Source: SIG622 sp045600125
GTDB lineage: Bacteria; Bacillota; Clostridia; Oscillospirales; CAG-382
NCBI GenBank assembly: GCA_045600125.1
Contig: JAZRXH010000061.1
Span: 1-64,000 of the forward strand
DNA length: 64,000 nt
Direction: 5' to 3'
The notes under the pieces were generated by a model. It saw only the letters and a list, made by a program, of their open reading frames with translations, was not told the origin of the DNA and did no database searches. Both the position numbers and the translations under genes were made by a program. Every line of letters begins with the position of its first letter. The stretch's first letter is position 1. Of this stretch, positions 8,234-17,412 are shown one piece after another.

Positions 8234-8283
8234 ATGAGAACAATTCTTATTTTTATTATAGCGTATTTTTATTGAATTGTCAA
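8234..8283 (-). promoter_or_regulatory. perR-rbr promoter with PerR-type inverted repeat
   Basis: On the minus strand, -35 TTGACA (8278-8283) and -10 TATAAT (8255-8260) are 17 bp apart. Just downstream lies the inverted repeat ATAAGAATTGTTCTCAT (8234-8250), of the form ATNAGAANNNTTCTNAT. This resembles Fur-family boxes and overlaps the expected transcription start, where a bound repressor would block transcription. The region 8284-8391 shows nothing further. Confidence 0.8.
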
Positions 8284-8391
8284 GAGGTTTCCGTAAAAAA
8301 GTTCGGTCAATACGGCGTTATTTTCGTCAAATATTTGTATTTAGCATGGAATTTTCGGAAATAATGAGCGATTTCAAAACACCGAAACGGG

Positions 8392-9456
8392 TCACATCGT
8401 TTCTTCGATGTAGAGCTTTAAGGCTCTTGCAAAGCATCTGCCGAGCTCTCTTCCGCGCTCCGGGGTAAAAATATTGTTCTTCTCCCCGAAATACGCCGTT
8501 TCAAGGGTCAGTGCTATGTCCGAGCCGGGACGCTTCAGCACGTAATGGATAAACGTGTTCGAATCGCACTTATTCCAGGTAACGCCGGTGCCGTGGTCGT
8601 GCTTGTGCTCATAGCGGAAAGCGTCCTTTGTGATACAGCTCTCGAGGATCTCGCCGAAGCGGTTCAGAGATTTTTCCTTTTCATGGCTTTTCTGCACGAT
8701 GAACGTCCAATCGTTCTCACCGGAAAAATGCCACGGAGAATGGAAGTCGAAGGCAAGCCTTGTATCGTTTTCCTCACAGAATGCCATGATGGCTTTGGTG
8801 CTTTCGTAAATCGGGTTTTCGCCGTAGTCCCGGTTCTGATCGTGCGGTCTCCGGTTCTTTCCCTGATCTCCGTCGCAGACGCCGTCGTAGTCCACCATGG
8901 GAACGCAGAAGAAGCGGCAGCGTTCGATGGGATTTTTCAGAAGCTCCTCCACGACGCCCTCCAGAACGTAGGTGCCCGTGGATTCGCAGGCGTGGTGCCG
9001 TGAAGTCAGTACGATGCTCACGTCGCCGCTGCCGAAGGAGAAGCAGGGGATGTCCCGTCCTTTATTCGTCCTGCAAAGAGCTTCCACACCGAGTCCCAAC
9101 CTTTTTGCAAATTCAAAGAAATATTCCGGACGGTACAGAATATCGTGGGCAAAGTAGACGAGCTTTTCGTCTTTCCCGAAGGTGTAACTGAATTTCGTCG
9201 TATCGGAAACCTCGCCGCTCCAGCGCCATGTTTTATAGTCGGTACTTACGGCGGCGCCGAAATAGCCCACCCAGTGCTTGTCGCCGAAGTCAAAGGTCAG
9301 CGTCTTTCCTTCGGCTCCCTCCAATGCAAAGCACCAGTAAAACCAGTCGTCGTCGGTATCCCGATTCTCCGGTGCAATCCGGATGACGTCGCCTTCCTTT
9401 CCGAGGATCCGGAGGTTTGCCCCGGGAAAGTCTGTCCTTATTTTGTATTCACTCAT
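8392..9456 (-). CDS. M14-family zinc carboxypeptidase-like protein
   Basis: The 354-residue protein carries the M14 metallocarboxypeptidase core: SRHHACESTG supplies the HxxE zinc ligands, DFHSPWHF the third histidine, and LTLETAYFG the likely catalytic glutamate. DGDQGKNRRPHDQNRDYG is typical of the subfamily. The N-terminal ~120 residues form a beta-rich domain, as in cytosolic CCP/AGBL-like carboxypeptidases. No signal peptide is visible, so it should be cytoplasmic. The start at 9456 (MSEYKIRTDF) is preferred to an ATG five codons upstream because that one overlaps the GGGAGG ribosome binding site. The substrate is unknown. It appears monocistronic. Confidence 0.85.
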   Translation of the reverse strand: MSEYKIRTDFPGANLRILGKEGDVIRIAPENRDTDDDWFYWCFALEGAEGKTLTFDFGDKHWVGYFGAAVSTDYKTWRWSGEVSDTTKFSYTFGKDEKLVYFAHDILYRPEYFFEFAKRLGLGVEALCRTNKGRDIPCFSFGSGDVSIVLTSRHHACESTGTYVLEGVVEELLKNPIERCRFFCVPMVDYDGVCDGDQGKNRRPHDQNRDYGENPIYESTKAIMAFCEENDTRLAFDFHSPWHFSGENDWTFIVQKSHEKEKSLNRFGEILESCITKDAFRYEHKHDHGTGVTWNKCDSNTFIHYVLKRPGSDIALTLETAYFGEKNNIFTPERGRELGRCFARALKLYIEETM

Positions 9457-9605
9457 AACGCTGCCTCCCATTTGTTTTTACTCTATTCGGAATTATACCG
9501 TAAAATAGCGGATGTTTCCTTGAATATCCTTTGTAAAATATGTAAACTTGTGCAAACAGCGACTTCTTTTAAGCGCTTCTTTTCAATGTTTTGTGTCAAA
9601 ACGAC

Positions 9606-9634
9606 TTGATTTTTTCGGAAAAACGGTGTATATT
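9606..9634 (+). promoter_or_regulatory. Promoter of the isomerase-sirtuin-dehydrogenase-hydrolase run
   Basis: TTGATT (9606-9611) and TATATT (9629-9634) are 17 bp apart, about 60 bp before the start at 9695. Confidence 0.65.
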
Positions 9635-9694
9635 GTATATACTGGTATATATGTTCACCGATTATTCCATGTAAACGCATAAAGGAGCCGCACC

Positions 9695-10603
9695 ATGATT
9701 CTTTCCACTACCACCGACGTCTTTTTTAATACCTTCGGTTATGAGGAGGGCATCGGGATGCTTGCCGGAATCGGCTACGACGCTCTCGATATCAACCTTA
9801 TCAATGCGATCTCCGGCGAAGAGTTTGCCGATGCCGATTTCGACGCAACCTGCCGGATGCTGCGCAGCACCGCCGCAAAGTGCGGCATATTCTTCAATCA
9901 GTCCCATGCGCCCTTCCCGTCCTGCAAATTCCTGCCCGACGGCAGCGAGGACAGGGAATATAACGAGGCGACCTTTGAAAAGATCGTCCGTGCCATGCGC
10001 TGCGCAGGATATCTTGGCGCAAAGCAGATCGTCGTGCATCCCATCGATGTGCCGGACAAGAGCATCCAGAAGCAGTACAACCTCGATTTTTACGCCCGTC
10101 TCATCCCGTATTGCCGCGAATACGGCATCAAGGTCGCCATCGAGAATATGTGGAACCGGAGCAAGGTCGATAAGTCGAAGATCGTCACCAACGTCTGCTC
10201 CTTCGGGCATGAGCTGGGAGATTACTACGATTCCCTCGATAAGGATTGCTTCTGCGTCTGTCTCGACCTCGGTCATTCCGGCCTTGTGGGCGACAGCGCC
10301 GACAGCGCCATCCGCGTTCTCGGACACGACCGGCTCCACGCCCTCCACGTACACGACAACGACCTCCACGGCGACGACCACACCATTCCCTTCCAGGGAA
10401 GAATGGATTGGGACGCCATCACAAGAGCCCTTGCCGACGTGGACTATGCCGGGGACTTTACTTACGAAGTGGGCGGCAAGTTCCTGAAATATTATGCCGG
10501 CGATAAGGAGCTGATGAGCTGCGCCTTCCGTCTTATGGAGATCACCGGCCGCCGTCTCATCGCCATGGTCGAAAAGGCGAAGGCGGAAAAGGCTTCGGTC
10601 TGA
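9695..10603 (+). CDS. Sugar phosphate isomerase/epimerase family protein (xylose-isomerase-like TIM barrel)
   Basis: This 302-residue protein belongs to the AP-endonuclease-2/xylose isomerase-like superfamily. Typical elements are GAKQIVVHPIDVP, VAIENMWN, VCLDLGHSGL, LHALHVHDND and FTYEVGGKF, which provide the Glu/Asp/His metal ligands of the barrel. Family members isomerise or epimerise sugars, inosose or related polyols; no specific substrate can be assigned. AAAGGAG precedes the ATG. It begins a tight run with the sirtuin gene 30 bp downstream, then a GpsA-like dehydrogenase and an SGNH hydrolase, suggesting a shared small-molecule pathway. Confidence 0.85.
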   Translation: MILSTTTDVFFNTFGYEEGIGMLAGIGYDALDINLINAISGEEFADADFDATCRMLRSTAAKCGIFFNQSHAPFPSCKFLPDGSEDREYNEATFEKIVRAMRCAGYLGAKQIVVHPIDVPDKSIQKQYNLDFYARLIPYCREYGIKVAIENMWNRSKVDKSKIVTNVCSFGHELGDYYDSLDKDCFCVCLDLGHSGLVGDSADSAIRVLGHDRLHALHVHDNDLHGDDHTIPFQGRMDWDAITRALADVDYAGDFTYEVGGKFLKYYAGDKELMSCAFRLMEITGRRLIAMVEKAKAEKASV

Positions 10604-10633
10604 GGAAACGTATACCGAAAGGGGAGAAGCGCT

Positions 10634-11395
10634 ACGGACAAAGAAAAACTTTCGGCATTTGCCGGACTGCTCCGGGAGAGCCGGAAAGCCGTCTTTTTCG
10701 GCGGCGCCGGCGTATCCACCGAAAGCGGCGTGAAGGATTACCGCAGCGAGGACGGTCTTTACAATACCGTGAAGGAGTACGGCGTTTCGCCGGAAACGAT
10801 CCTCAGCCATTCCTTCTTTTTGAGGCGTCCCGACGTGTTTTACGATTTCTACTATAAATACTTCCTTGACGGCGCTCCCGAGCCGAACCGTGCCCACACC
10901 TCTCTTGCAAGGCTGGAAGAGATGGGCATCCTCTCGGCAGTCGTCACGCAGAATATCGACGGACTCCACACCCGTGGCGGAAGCAGGACGGTGTATGAGC
11001 TTCACGGCACGGCTTCCGAGCATACCTGCACCCGATGCGGCGCACCGTTTCCCCTCGAGGAGCTGAGAGCGCTTTGCGGCGGCATCCCGTACTGCAAAAA
11101 GTGCGGCGGCATCGTAAAGCCCAAGGTGGTGCTGTACGAGGAGAGCCTTCCGGAGGACACCGTGAACGGCGCCGTAAGAGCCATTGCCGCTTCCGACCTT
11201 CTCATCGTCGGCGGCACCTCGCTCGCCGTCTATCCCGCCGCTTCCTTTCTGGAGTATTACAGAGGAAAGCACATCGTTCTGATCAATAAGTCGGAAACGC
11301 CCTACGACAGAAGAGCCGAACTCGTTTTCCGTGAAAGCATCGGCGAGGTCCTCGGCAAAGCCGTGGAGATCCTCGAAAAAGAAAAGAATATTTGA
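10634..11395 (+). CDS. NAD-dependent protein deacylase, Sir2 family, apparent ACG start
   Basis: The 253-residue sirtuin uses NAD+ to remove acyl groups from protein lysines. The NAD-binding GGAGVSTESG is at residues 23-32. The catalytic core has TQNIDGLHTRGG and the active-site histidine in YELHG, a four-cysteine zinc site (CTRC and CKKC), and GGTSLAVYPAA. The frame is open back to a stop at 10601 but contains no ATG, GTG or TTG before GTG at 10730, which lies after the NAD-binding motif. ACG at 10634, eight bases after AAGGGGAG, is exactly where family members start, so an ACG start (or an ATG-to-ACG change) is proposed. Class and targets are unknown. Confidence 0.85.
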   Translation, partial: TDKEKLSAFAGLLRESRKAVFFGGAGVSTESGVKDYRSEDGLYNTVKEYGVSPETILSHSFFLRRPDVFYDFYYKYFLDGAPEPNRAHTSLARLEEMGILSAVVTQNIDGLHTRGGSRTVYELHGTASEHTCTRCGAPFPLEELRALCGGIPYCKKCGGIVKPKVVLYEESLPEDTVNGAVRAIAASDLLIVGGTSLAVYPAASFLEYYRGKHIVLINKSETPYDRRAELVFRESIGEVLGKAVEILEKEKNI

Positions 11396-11421
11396 TTTCA
11401 GTTTCATCAGGAGCTAAAATT

Positions 11422-12489
11422 ATGAGTATCATCACCATTGTCGGAGCCGGCATGATGGGCTCGGCTCTTGCTTTTCCCGCAAGGGAAAACGGCAGCGAGG
11501 TAAGACTTGTGGGGACTCACCTCGACCGTGCAATCATCGAAGAAGCAAGAAAGACCGGGAGACACCCGAAATTCAATAAAGAATTCCCGGCAGGCGTCCG
11601 GTATTACCAAATCGAAGAACTGGAGGAAGCCCTCTCGGACGCCGACCTTGTCATCGGCGGCGTCAGCAGCTTCGGCGTGGACTGGTTTGCCGAAAACGTC
11701 CTTCCGAGAATTCCCGAAAGCGTCCCGGTGCTGACCGTTACGAAGGGACTTATCGACACCCCGGACGGCAGGCTCGTCACCTATCCCGACTACTGGAGGG
11801 AAAGCCTTGCAAATAGCGGGAAAAAACTTACTCTCTGCGCCATCGGCGGTCCCTGCACCAGCTACGAGCTCGTGTTCCACGATCAGACCGAGGTCGCCTT
11901 CTGCGGTGAAGACCTGCAGACCCTCGAAAAACTGAAGAAGATGCTGCAGACCGACTACTACCACATCAGCCTTTCCACCGACGTGGTGGGCATCGAAAGC
12001 GCCGTAGCGCTGAAAAACGGCTACGCTCTCGGCATCGCCCTGACCGTCGGTCTGAATGAGAAGCAGTTCGGGGAAAACTGCGGTCTGCACTATAATTCGC
12101 AGGCGGGCGTCTTCGGGCAGGCTCTCCGGGAGATGACAAGGCTTCTCAAGATGCAGGGCGCTCTTTCCCTCGATAACCTCGCCGTCGGCATCGGCGATCT
12201 GTACGTCACGGTCTACGGCGGCAGAACAAGGCTCGTGGGCATCCTTCTCGGAAAAGGCTATACTATCGAGGAGGCAAAGAAGGAGCTTTGCGGAGTCACC
12301 CTTGAATCGCTGGTGGTTTCCGAGCGTGTGGCAAGAGCCGTGAAGAAGAAAGCGGCGTCGGGCGAGCTCGACCCCGATGATTTCCCGCTTCTTATGCACA
12401 TCGACGGCATTCTTTCCGGAAAAATCAGCGCCGATATCCCGTGGGAGCGCTTTACCTTCGTCAATGCCGATAAGGCGGCGCAAAATTGA
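11422..12489 (+). CDS. NAD(P)-dependent glycerol-3-phosphate dehydrogenase-like protein
   Basis: The 355-residue protein has an N-terminal Rossmann fold with VGAGMMGSALAFP (from residue 7), then VTKGLID and IGGPCTSYEL. The C-terminal helical domain has GIESAVALKNGYALGIALTVG, which carries the family lysine, and VGIGDLYVTVYGGRTR. The overall pattern is GpsA. However, the substrate-binding segments (for example GGRTRL in place of the usual SRN-type motif) are divergent, so it may be a paralogue acting on another phosphorylated polyol. AGGAG precedes the ATG at 11422. It follows the sirtuin by 26 bp and probably shares its transcript. Confidence 0.78.
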   Translation: MSIITIVGAGMMGSALAFPARENGSEVRLVGTHLDRAIIEEARKTGRHPKFNKEFPAGVRYYQIEELEEALSDADLVIGGVSSFGVDWFAENVLPRIPESVPVLTVTKGLIDTPDGRLVTYPDYWRESLANSGKKLTLCAIGGPCTSYELVFHDQTEVAFCGEDLQTLEKLKKMLQTDYYHISLSTDVVGIESAVALKNGYALGIALTVGLNEKQFGENCGLHYNSQAGVFGQALREMTRLLKMQGALSLDNLAVGIGDLYVTVYGGRTRLVGILLGKGYTIEEAKKELCGVTLESLVVSERVARAVKKKAASGELDPDDFPLLMHIDGILSGKISADIPWERFTFVNADKAAQN

Positions 12490-12548
12490 ATTCCCGTGTT
12501 GTACACAGAAGTATTACACAATCACATAAGAAAAGGAGCATGAGAAAA

Positions 12549-13610
12549 ATGTCTTACACCGAAAAACTGGAGGACGGCCGCCTCTGCCGTTACTATTCCC
12601 CGAAGGAAGAGCCTTTCACTATCCACGGTCTGTATAATCCTCTCACCGAGGAGACCTACCGCCGTGTTCCCAAAGACGTTGCGGAGAATACGAGCAAGGG
12701 CGTGGCGGATCTCTCCGTCCATACCTCCGGCGGACGTATCCGCTTCGCTACCGATTCGCCCTTTATCGTCGTCAGTGTGAAGCTGCCGTATTTTGCTTCC
12801 ATGGGCAATATGTGTGCGTCCGGCTCGGACAGCTGTGACCTCTATATGATGCGGGCAGGGGTGGAGGTTTATACGAAATCGGCGCTTGCCAATGCCGCCG
12901 AGTATGCCACCGATTATTGCCGTGTCCTTGAGGTGGGCAAGGGCGGAATGCGGGAATATACGCTGAATATGCCGCTTTATAACGGCGTGAAGGAGATTCT
13001 GATCGGCATCGAGGAAGGCTCGAAGCTCGCAAAGCACTCGGATTACCGTATAGGGAAGCCTGTCGTATACTACGGCTCGTCCATCACCCAGGGGGGATGC
13101 GCTTCAAGACCCGGTCTTTCCTATCAGGCGATGATCTCCCGAAAGCTGGACTGCGAGTATCTGAATCTCGGCTTCTCGGGCAACTGTAAGGGCGAGAAGG
13201 CGATCGTGGACTATATCGCCGGTCTCGATATGTGCGCCTTTGTTCTCGACTACGACCACAATGCGCCCACCGTGGAACACCTTCAGGCGACGCACAAGGA
13301 CGTATATACCGCCGTTCGTGCGAAGCACCCGGATATTCCGATCGTCATGGCATCCAAGCCCGACTTCTGGTACGGCGATCCGGCAGCCGTACAGCGCCGC
13401 AACGTTGTTTACAAGACCTATATCGAAGCCTTCGAGAGCGGCGATACCAACGTATACTTCGTGGACGGCTCGCAGATGTTCGACAGCCTTATCCGGGACG
13501 ACTGTACCGTGGACGGCTGTCATCCCAACGACCTCGGCATGTACGGCATGGCACGGCATATCGGCGCAGCGCTGGAAGCGGGACTGAGAAAGTCGGGCTT
13601 CGGCGACTGA
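12549..13610 (+). CDS. SGNH/GDSL hydrolase with N-terminal beta domain
   Basis: This ~353-residue hydrolase has an N-terminal beta-sandwich of about 150 residues and a C-terminal SGNH esterase domain. The catalytic serine block is YYGSSITQGG, the oxyanion Gly and Asn lie in LNLGFSGN, and the Asp/His pair is in DGCHPNDLG. Such enzymes are often carbohydrate esterases. No signal peptide is apparent. Of two close in-frame ATGs (12540 and 12549), the second has better spacing from AAAAGGAG. It is the last gene of the run from 9695; a terminator follows at 13678. Confidence 0.85.
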   Translation: MSYTEKLEDGRLCRYYSPKEEPFTIHGLYNPLTEETYRRVPKDVAENTSKGVADLSVHTSGGRIRFATDSPFIVVSVKLPYFASMGNMCASGSDSCDLYMMRAGVEVYTKSALANAAEYATDYCRVLEVGKGGMREYTLNMPLYNGVKEILIGIEEGSKLAKHSDYRIGKPVVYYGSSITQGGCASRPGLSYQAMISRKLDCEYLNLGFSGNCKGEKAIVDYIAGLDMCAFVLDYDHNAPTVEHLQATHKDVYTAVRAKHPDIPIVMASKPDFWYGDPAAVQRRNVVYKTYIEAFESGDTNVYFVDGSQMFDSLIRDDCTVDGCHPNDLGMYGMARHIGAALEAGLRKSGFGD

Positions 13611-13677
13611 GAAAAACGTACGGAACGGGACTGTATACTGTATAGGGAAAAAGCCGCATCATTTTCTGACCGGAAGA

Positions 13678-13725
13678 GCAGGCATATCCGGAGGACGATC
13701 CTCACGGGTATGCCTGCATTTTGTG
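13678..13725 (+). terminator. Intrinsic terminator after the SGNH hydrolase
   Basis: GCAGGCATATCC and GGGTATGCCTGC (13678-13717) form a long stem followed by ATTTTGTG. The remaining ~250 bp to the next gene (13726-13979) hold no convincing gene or consensus promoter, only an AAGGAGGG ribosome binding site just before 13980. Confidence 0.75.
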
Positions 13726-13979
13726 CTTTTATGTACAGCGTTTTGCTGTACGGCATGCTTCTTTTCTGCGAACCGCCATACCGCAGGAACGGCGGCTTTT
13801 CCGGAGCTTTGTCGATTGAAGAGACTTTTTTGCCAAATTCTGCAAAAAATGCCTATTGTTCACAATTTTAGGTGGATTTTTGACAGCGGATTCGGTATTA
13901 TGAAAATAAAGGGAAATTATTGGTAGATTTACCTTTGTCCCGGAAGTGCGATTCAAATAGCTTTTAAGGAGGGAACAAG

Positions 13980-16900
13980 ATGAAAAAGGGAATTCTCGGT
14001 TTGCTTCTCGGTCTTTTGATGTGCGTTTCGCTGTCGATGACAACGGCACTGGCTGCGGATGCCGCAAACGGTTCCGGCTGGAGACTGGACGACGCCGGAT
14101 GTCTGCACATCACGGGTGCGGTGGAAAACGCCAGCTCGTTGGACGAATACGGAAGGGCAACAGACAACACTCCATGGAAGGACTATAAGAGCAGGATACT
14201 GACCGTGGTCGCAGAAAAGGGCGCTTCGGTCGACAACGGATGCTCTCTGTTCTCAGGATGCACAAATCTGTTTTTTGCGGATCTCGGCGAGCTTGACACC
14301 TCAGCCGTGACCAATATGGGCTATATGTTCAATGGCTGTACCGACCTTACAAGGGTGGAGCTTGCGGGGGTCGATACCTCCAAAGCAGAATATATGTGCT
14401 GCATGTTTATGAACTGCAGAGCTCTTGCTTCGCTTGACGTCACCGGCTTTGACACCTCGAGCGCCGTGGAAATGTGGAATATGTTTTCCGGCTGCATTTC
14501 TCTTGCTTCGATCGACGTCAGCGGCTTTGATACCGCCAAGGCGGAGTACATGAACGGTATGTTCAGTACCTGCAGCGCTCTTACCTCTGTTGATGTCAGC
14601 GGCTTTGACACCTCCAATGCGGCAGCTTTGAATACGATGTTCTCCGGCTGTAATTCACTGACAAAGCTGGATCTCAGCAGTTTCGACATCTCCAAGGCTG
14701 CGCAGAAGGGCGGCGTATTCTCAAACTGTTACGGTCTTGCCGAGCTGACGATCAACGGCGATCTGCTCAAAGATAACGCCGACATCCTGTTTTCCGGCGT
14801 GTTTCCTCACTGGAAAAACAAGGCAAGCGGCGAGCTTTACGACGATGCAAACGATGTGAAAGCGCTTTCCGGCAAGGTGACGCTGGTCCGGAACACCGCT
14901 CCTCATATTGCGGACGGCTCCGGATGGTACCTCGACGGAAACGGATGCCTCCATCTGACCGGATACATAAAAAACGTTATCGCCGCCGGTGTCAATACGA
15001 GCGACCGGCCGTTCCTCGGTTATGAGAGATTTATTAAAACCGTCGTTGCGGAGTCCGGCTCGTCCATTGACAACGCAAATTATATGTTTTACTCGTGCCC
15101 TAACCTGGTTTCTGCTGACCTTGGCGCATTGTCCGCCGATTTGGGGCATGGCACCGGTTATGGTATGCTTCGGATGTTTTCGGGATGCAGCTCCCTTACC
15201 TCCGTTAATTTCGGAATCGGCTTTGACGTAGCCGACATCAACGAAATGCGGCAGATATTTGAGGGCTGCCTAAGCCTTGCCGTGATCGATCTTTCTACTA
15301 TTCAGGGACAAGGCATTAGCGGAAAACACTACGAAAGTCTGTTTAAGAACTGCACGGGACTCAGCGAGATTACCTTATTTGACTGTGTCCTTTCGGAAAC
15401 GGCGGATCAGCTGATCGAGATTTCTCCCGTTTGGAAAAACAAAGCGACCGGCACGGTCTACACCTCTGCGGAGGATCTTGCAGCCCTCACCGGCAGAGTG
15501 ACTCTGCTTCGGGGCTTCTCTGTAAACGTACTGACAGGCGGAAACGGTACGGCAACGGCGAATAAGTCGGCTGCGGCAAAGGGCGAAACCGTCACGCTTT
15601 CCGCAGTGCCGAATCCCGGCTACCACTTCAAGGAGTGGCAGTCCGCCGACGTAACGGTAAGCGGAAATACCTTCACCATGCCGGAGAAGAACGTTAATGT
15701 CAAGGCAATATTTGAAGTCAACGCCCTGACCGGCACCGTTTCGATTACCGGCAGCGCCAAGTACAGCGAAACGCTGACGGCAAGCGTTACCGATGCGAAT
15801 AACACCGGGACACTGCTCTATCGGTGGAAGCGAAACGGAGCGGACATCGCCGGTGCGACCGGCAGCACCTATACTCTTGCCGCCGACGATATCGGCAAGA
15901 CTGTCACGGCTGCGGTTTCCTGCAGCGTGGAGAGCGGCACGATCACGAGCGCTCCGACTCCGACCGTCGAAAAGGCAGACGGTCCCGCAGCACCCACCGG
16001 ACTTTCCGGCGCAGCCTGCACGACCTTTGCCGATAATGACGGTAAGATCATCGGCACAACTGCCGCCATGGAATACGGCACCGACAGCACCTTTGCTTCG
16101 GCGAGTCCCTGCACCGAAACCGAAACGACCGGCCTTGCAAGCGGGACCTACTGCGTACGGCTGGCGGAAACGGCGACCCATAAGGCAGGCGAGGCGGCAA
16201 ACGTATCCGTCGATGCCTATGCCGCCACCGTTACCTTTGATGCCAACGGCGGCACCGTGACGCCGACCTGTGACAAGACCGGCACGGACGGCAAGCTCGC
16301 CTCTCTGCCTGTGCCTGTCCGCAGCGGCAGCTACAGCTTCAGCGGCTGGTACACCGAGAAGAAGGGCGGAGCCAAGATCACGGCTGACAACGTCTACACC
16401 GCAGATACTACGATTTATGCTCATTGGAAATCCACCGGCGGCGGTGTCATCTTCGTCACGCTGACCTTCGACACAAGCGGCGGCTCTGCAATCGACAGCG
16501 TTACCGGCACCTACGGGGAAGTATATGATCTCGGAAAGCACGTTCCCGTAAAGGAAGGCTTCGACTTCGGCGGCTGGTACACCGACAGTGCGCTGACACA
16601 GCCTGCCGACAAGCTCGAGCTGGACGGCAACAAGACCGTTTATGCAAAGTGGCTGGAGAAGACTCCCGACGTTCCCGGAACGCCCGATACTCCCGAAACT
16701 CCCGATGTTCCCGGAACGCCCGATGCTCCCACGTCTCCTTCGTTCCCGTTCACCGACGTGGATCCCTCCGATTGGAGCTGCGGCGATATTTACTACGCTT
16801 GGGAAAAGGGACTTGTGAAGGGCACTTCCTCTACGACCTTTGAGCCGGAGACCAATACTTCCCGTGCCATGATCGTCACGATCCTCTGGCGTCTGGAAGG

Positions 16901-17294
16901 CGAGCCGTACGTCAATTACGCCATGAGCTTTGAGGACGTTGCCGACGGTCTGTGGTACACCGAAGCGATCCGCTGGGCGCAGGCAAGCGGCGTTGTTTAC
17001 GGCTACAGCGACGAGGCGTTCGGACCCGACGATTTCATCACCCGTGAGCAGATGGCTGTGATCCTGTACCGATATGCCGCCTTCAAGGGCTATGACGTGA
17101 GCGCAAAGGCGGACCTTTCAAAGTTCGGCGATTCCTTTACCGTCGATACATGGGCGATTAACGGCATGACGTGGGCGAATGCAAACGGACTTGTAAAAGG
17201 CACCAGCAGCACCGAGCTCGACCCGAGGGGACACGCGACCCGTGAGCAGGTGGCTGCCATCCTGCACCGGTTCTGCGATACCTTCGTAAAGTAA
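13980..17294 (+). CDS. Large surface protein: BspA/DUF285 repeats, Listeria-Bacteroides repeats, three SLH domains
   Basis: The 1104-residue protein starts with a signal peptide (about residues 1-26, ending TTALAAD). It then has two blocks beginning GSGW.LD..GCLH.TG, each followed by DUF285/BspA-type leucine-rich repeats. The first block shows at least five copies of a MF..C..L..VDVSGFDTS-type repeat. After these come a bacterial beta repeat (GGNGTATANKSAA), an Ig-like module (SITGSAKYSETLTASV), and two InlB/Flg_new repeats (ATVTFDANGG, VTLTFDTSGG). A TPDVPGTPD linker and three SLH domains close the protein, anchoring it to secondary cell wall polymer. A role in adhesion or host/community interaction is inferred from similar proteins. 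Confidence 0.9.
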   Translation: MKKGILGLLLGLLMCVSLSMTTALAADAANGSGWRLDDAGCLHITGAVENASSLDEYGRATDNTPWKDYKSRILTVVAEKGASVDNGCSLFSGCTNLFFADLGELDTSAVTNMGYMFNGCTDLTRVELAGVDTSKAEYMCCMFMNCRALASLDVTGFDTSSAVEMWNMFSGCISLASIDVSGFDTAKAEYMNGMFSTCSALTSVDVSGFDTSNAAALNTMFSGCNSLTKLDLSSFDISKAAQKGGVFSNCYGLAELTINGDLLKDNADILFSGVFPHWKNKASGELYDDANDVKALSGKVTLVRNTAPHIADGSGWYLDGNGCLHLTGYIKNVIAAGVNTSDRPFLGYERFIKTVVAESGSSIDNANYMFYSCPNLVSADLGALSADLGHGTGYGMLRMFSGCSSLTSVNFGIGFDVADINEMRQIFEGCLSLAVIDLSTIQGQGISGKHYESLFKNCTGLSEITLFDCVLSETADQLIEISPVWKNKATGTVYTSAEDLAALTGRVTLLRGFSVNVLTGGNGTATANKSAAAKGETVTLSAVPNPGYHFKEWQSADVTVSGNTFTMPEKNVNVKAIFEVNALTGTVSITGSAKYSETLTASVTDANNTGTLLYRWKRNGADIAGATGSTYTLAADDIGKTVTAAVSCSVESGTITSAPTPTVEKADGPAAPTGLSGAACTTFADNDGKIIGTTAAMEYGTDSTFASASPCTETETTGLASGTYCVRLAETATHKAGEAANVSVDAYAATVTFDANGGTVTPTCDKTGTDGKLASLPVPVRSGSYSFSGWYTEKKGGAKITADNVYTADTTIYAHWKSTGGGVIFVTLTFDTSGGSAIDSVTGTYGEVYDLGKHVPVKEGFDFGGWYTDSALTQPADKLELDGNKTVYAKWLEKTPDVPGTPDTPETPDVPGTPDAPTSPSFPFTDVDPSDWSCGDIYYAWEKGLVKGTSSTTFEPETNTSRAMIVTILWRLEGEPYVNYAMSFEDVADGLWYTEAIRWAQASGVVYGYSDEAFGPDDFITREQMAVILYRYAAFKGYDVSAKADLSKFGDSFTVDTWAINGMTWANANGLVKGTSSTELDPRGHATREQVAAILHRFCDTFVK

Positions 17295-17336
17295 AATCAT
17301 AACAGTACAAAGCAATATCAAAGTAAACCAAATGAG

Positions 17337-17364
17337 AGCGGCTGTCTTCGGGCAGCCGCTTTTG
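17337..17364 (+). terminator. Intrinsic terminator after the SLH surface protein
   Basis: AGCGGCTG and CAGCCGCT form an 8-bp stem around TCTTCGGG, followed by TTTT. Confidence 0.75.
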
Positions 17365-17412
17365 GTACCTCAGGCTTATAACACGGGAAACGAATGACAA
17401 CAAAGACAAAAG

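Noticed and set aside
9662..11407. Minus-strand reading frame of 581 codons
   Set aside because: It is antisense to the isomerase and sirtuin genes, both of which have clear motifs; no recognisable protein features.
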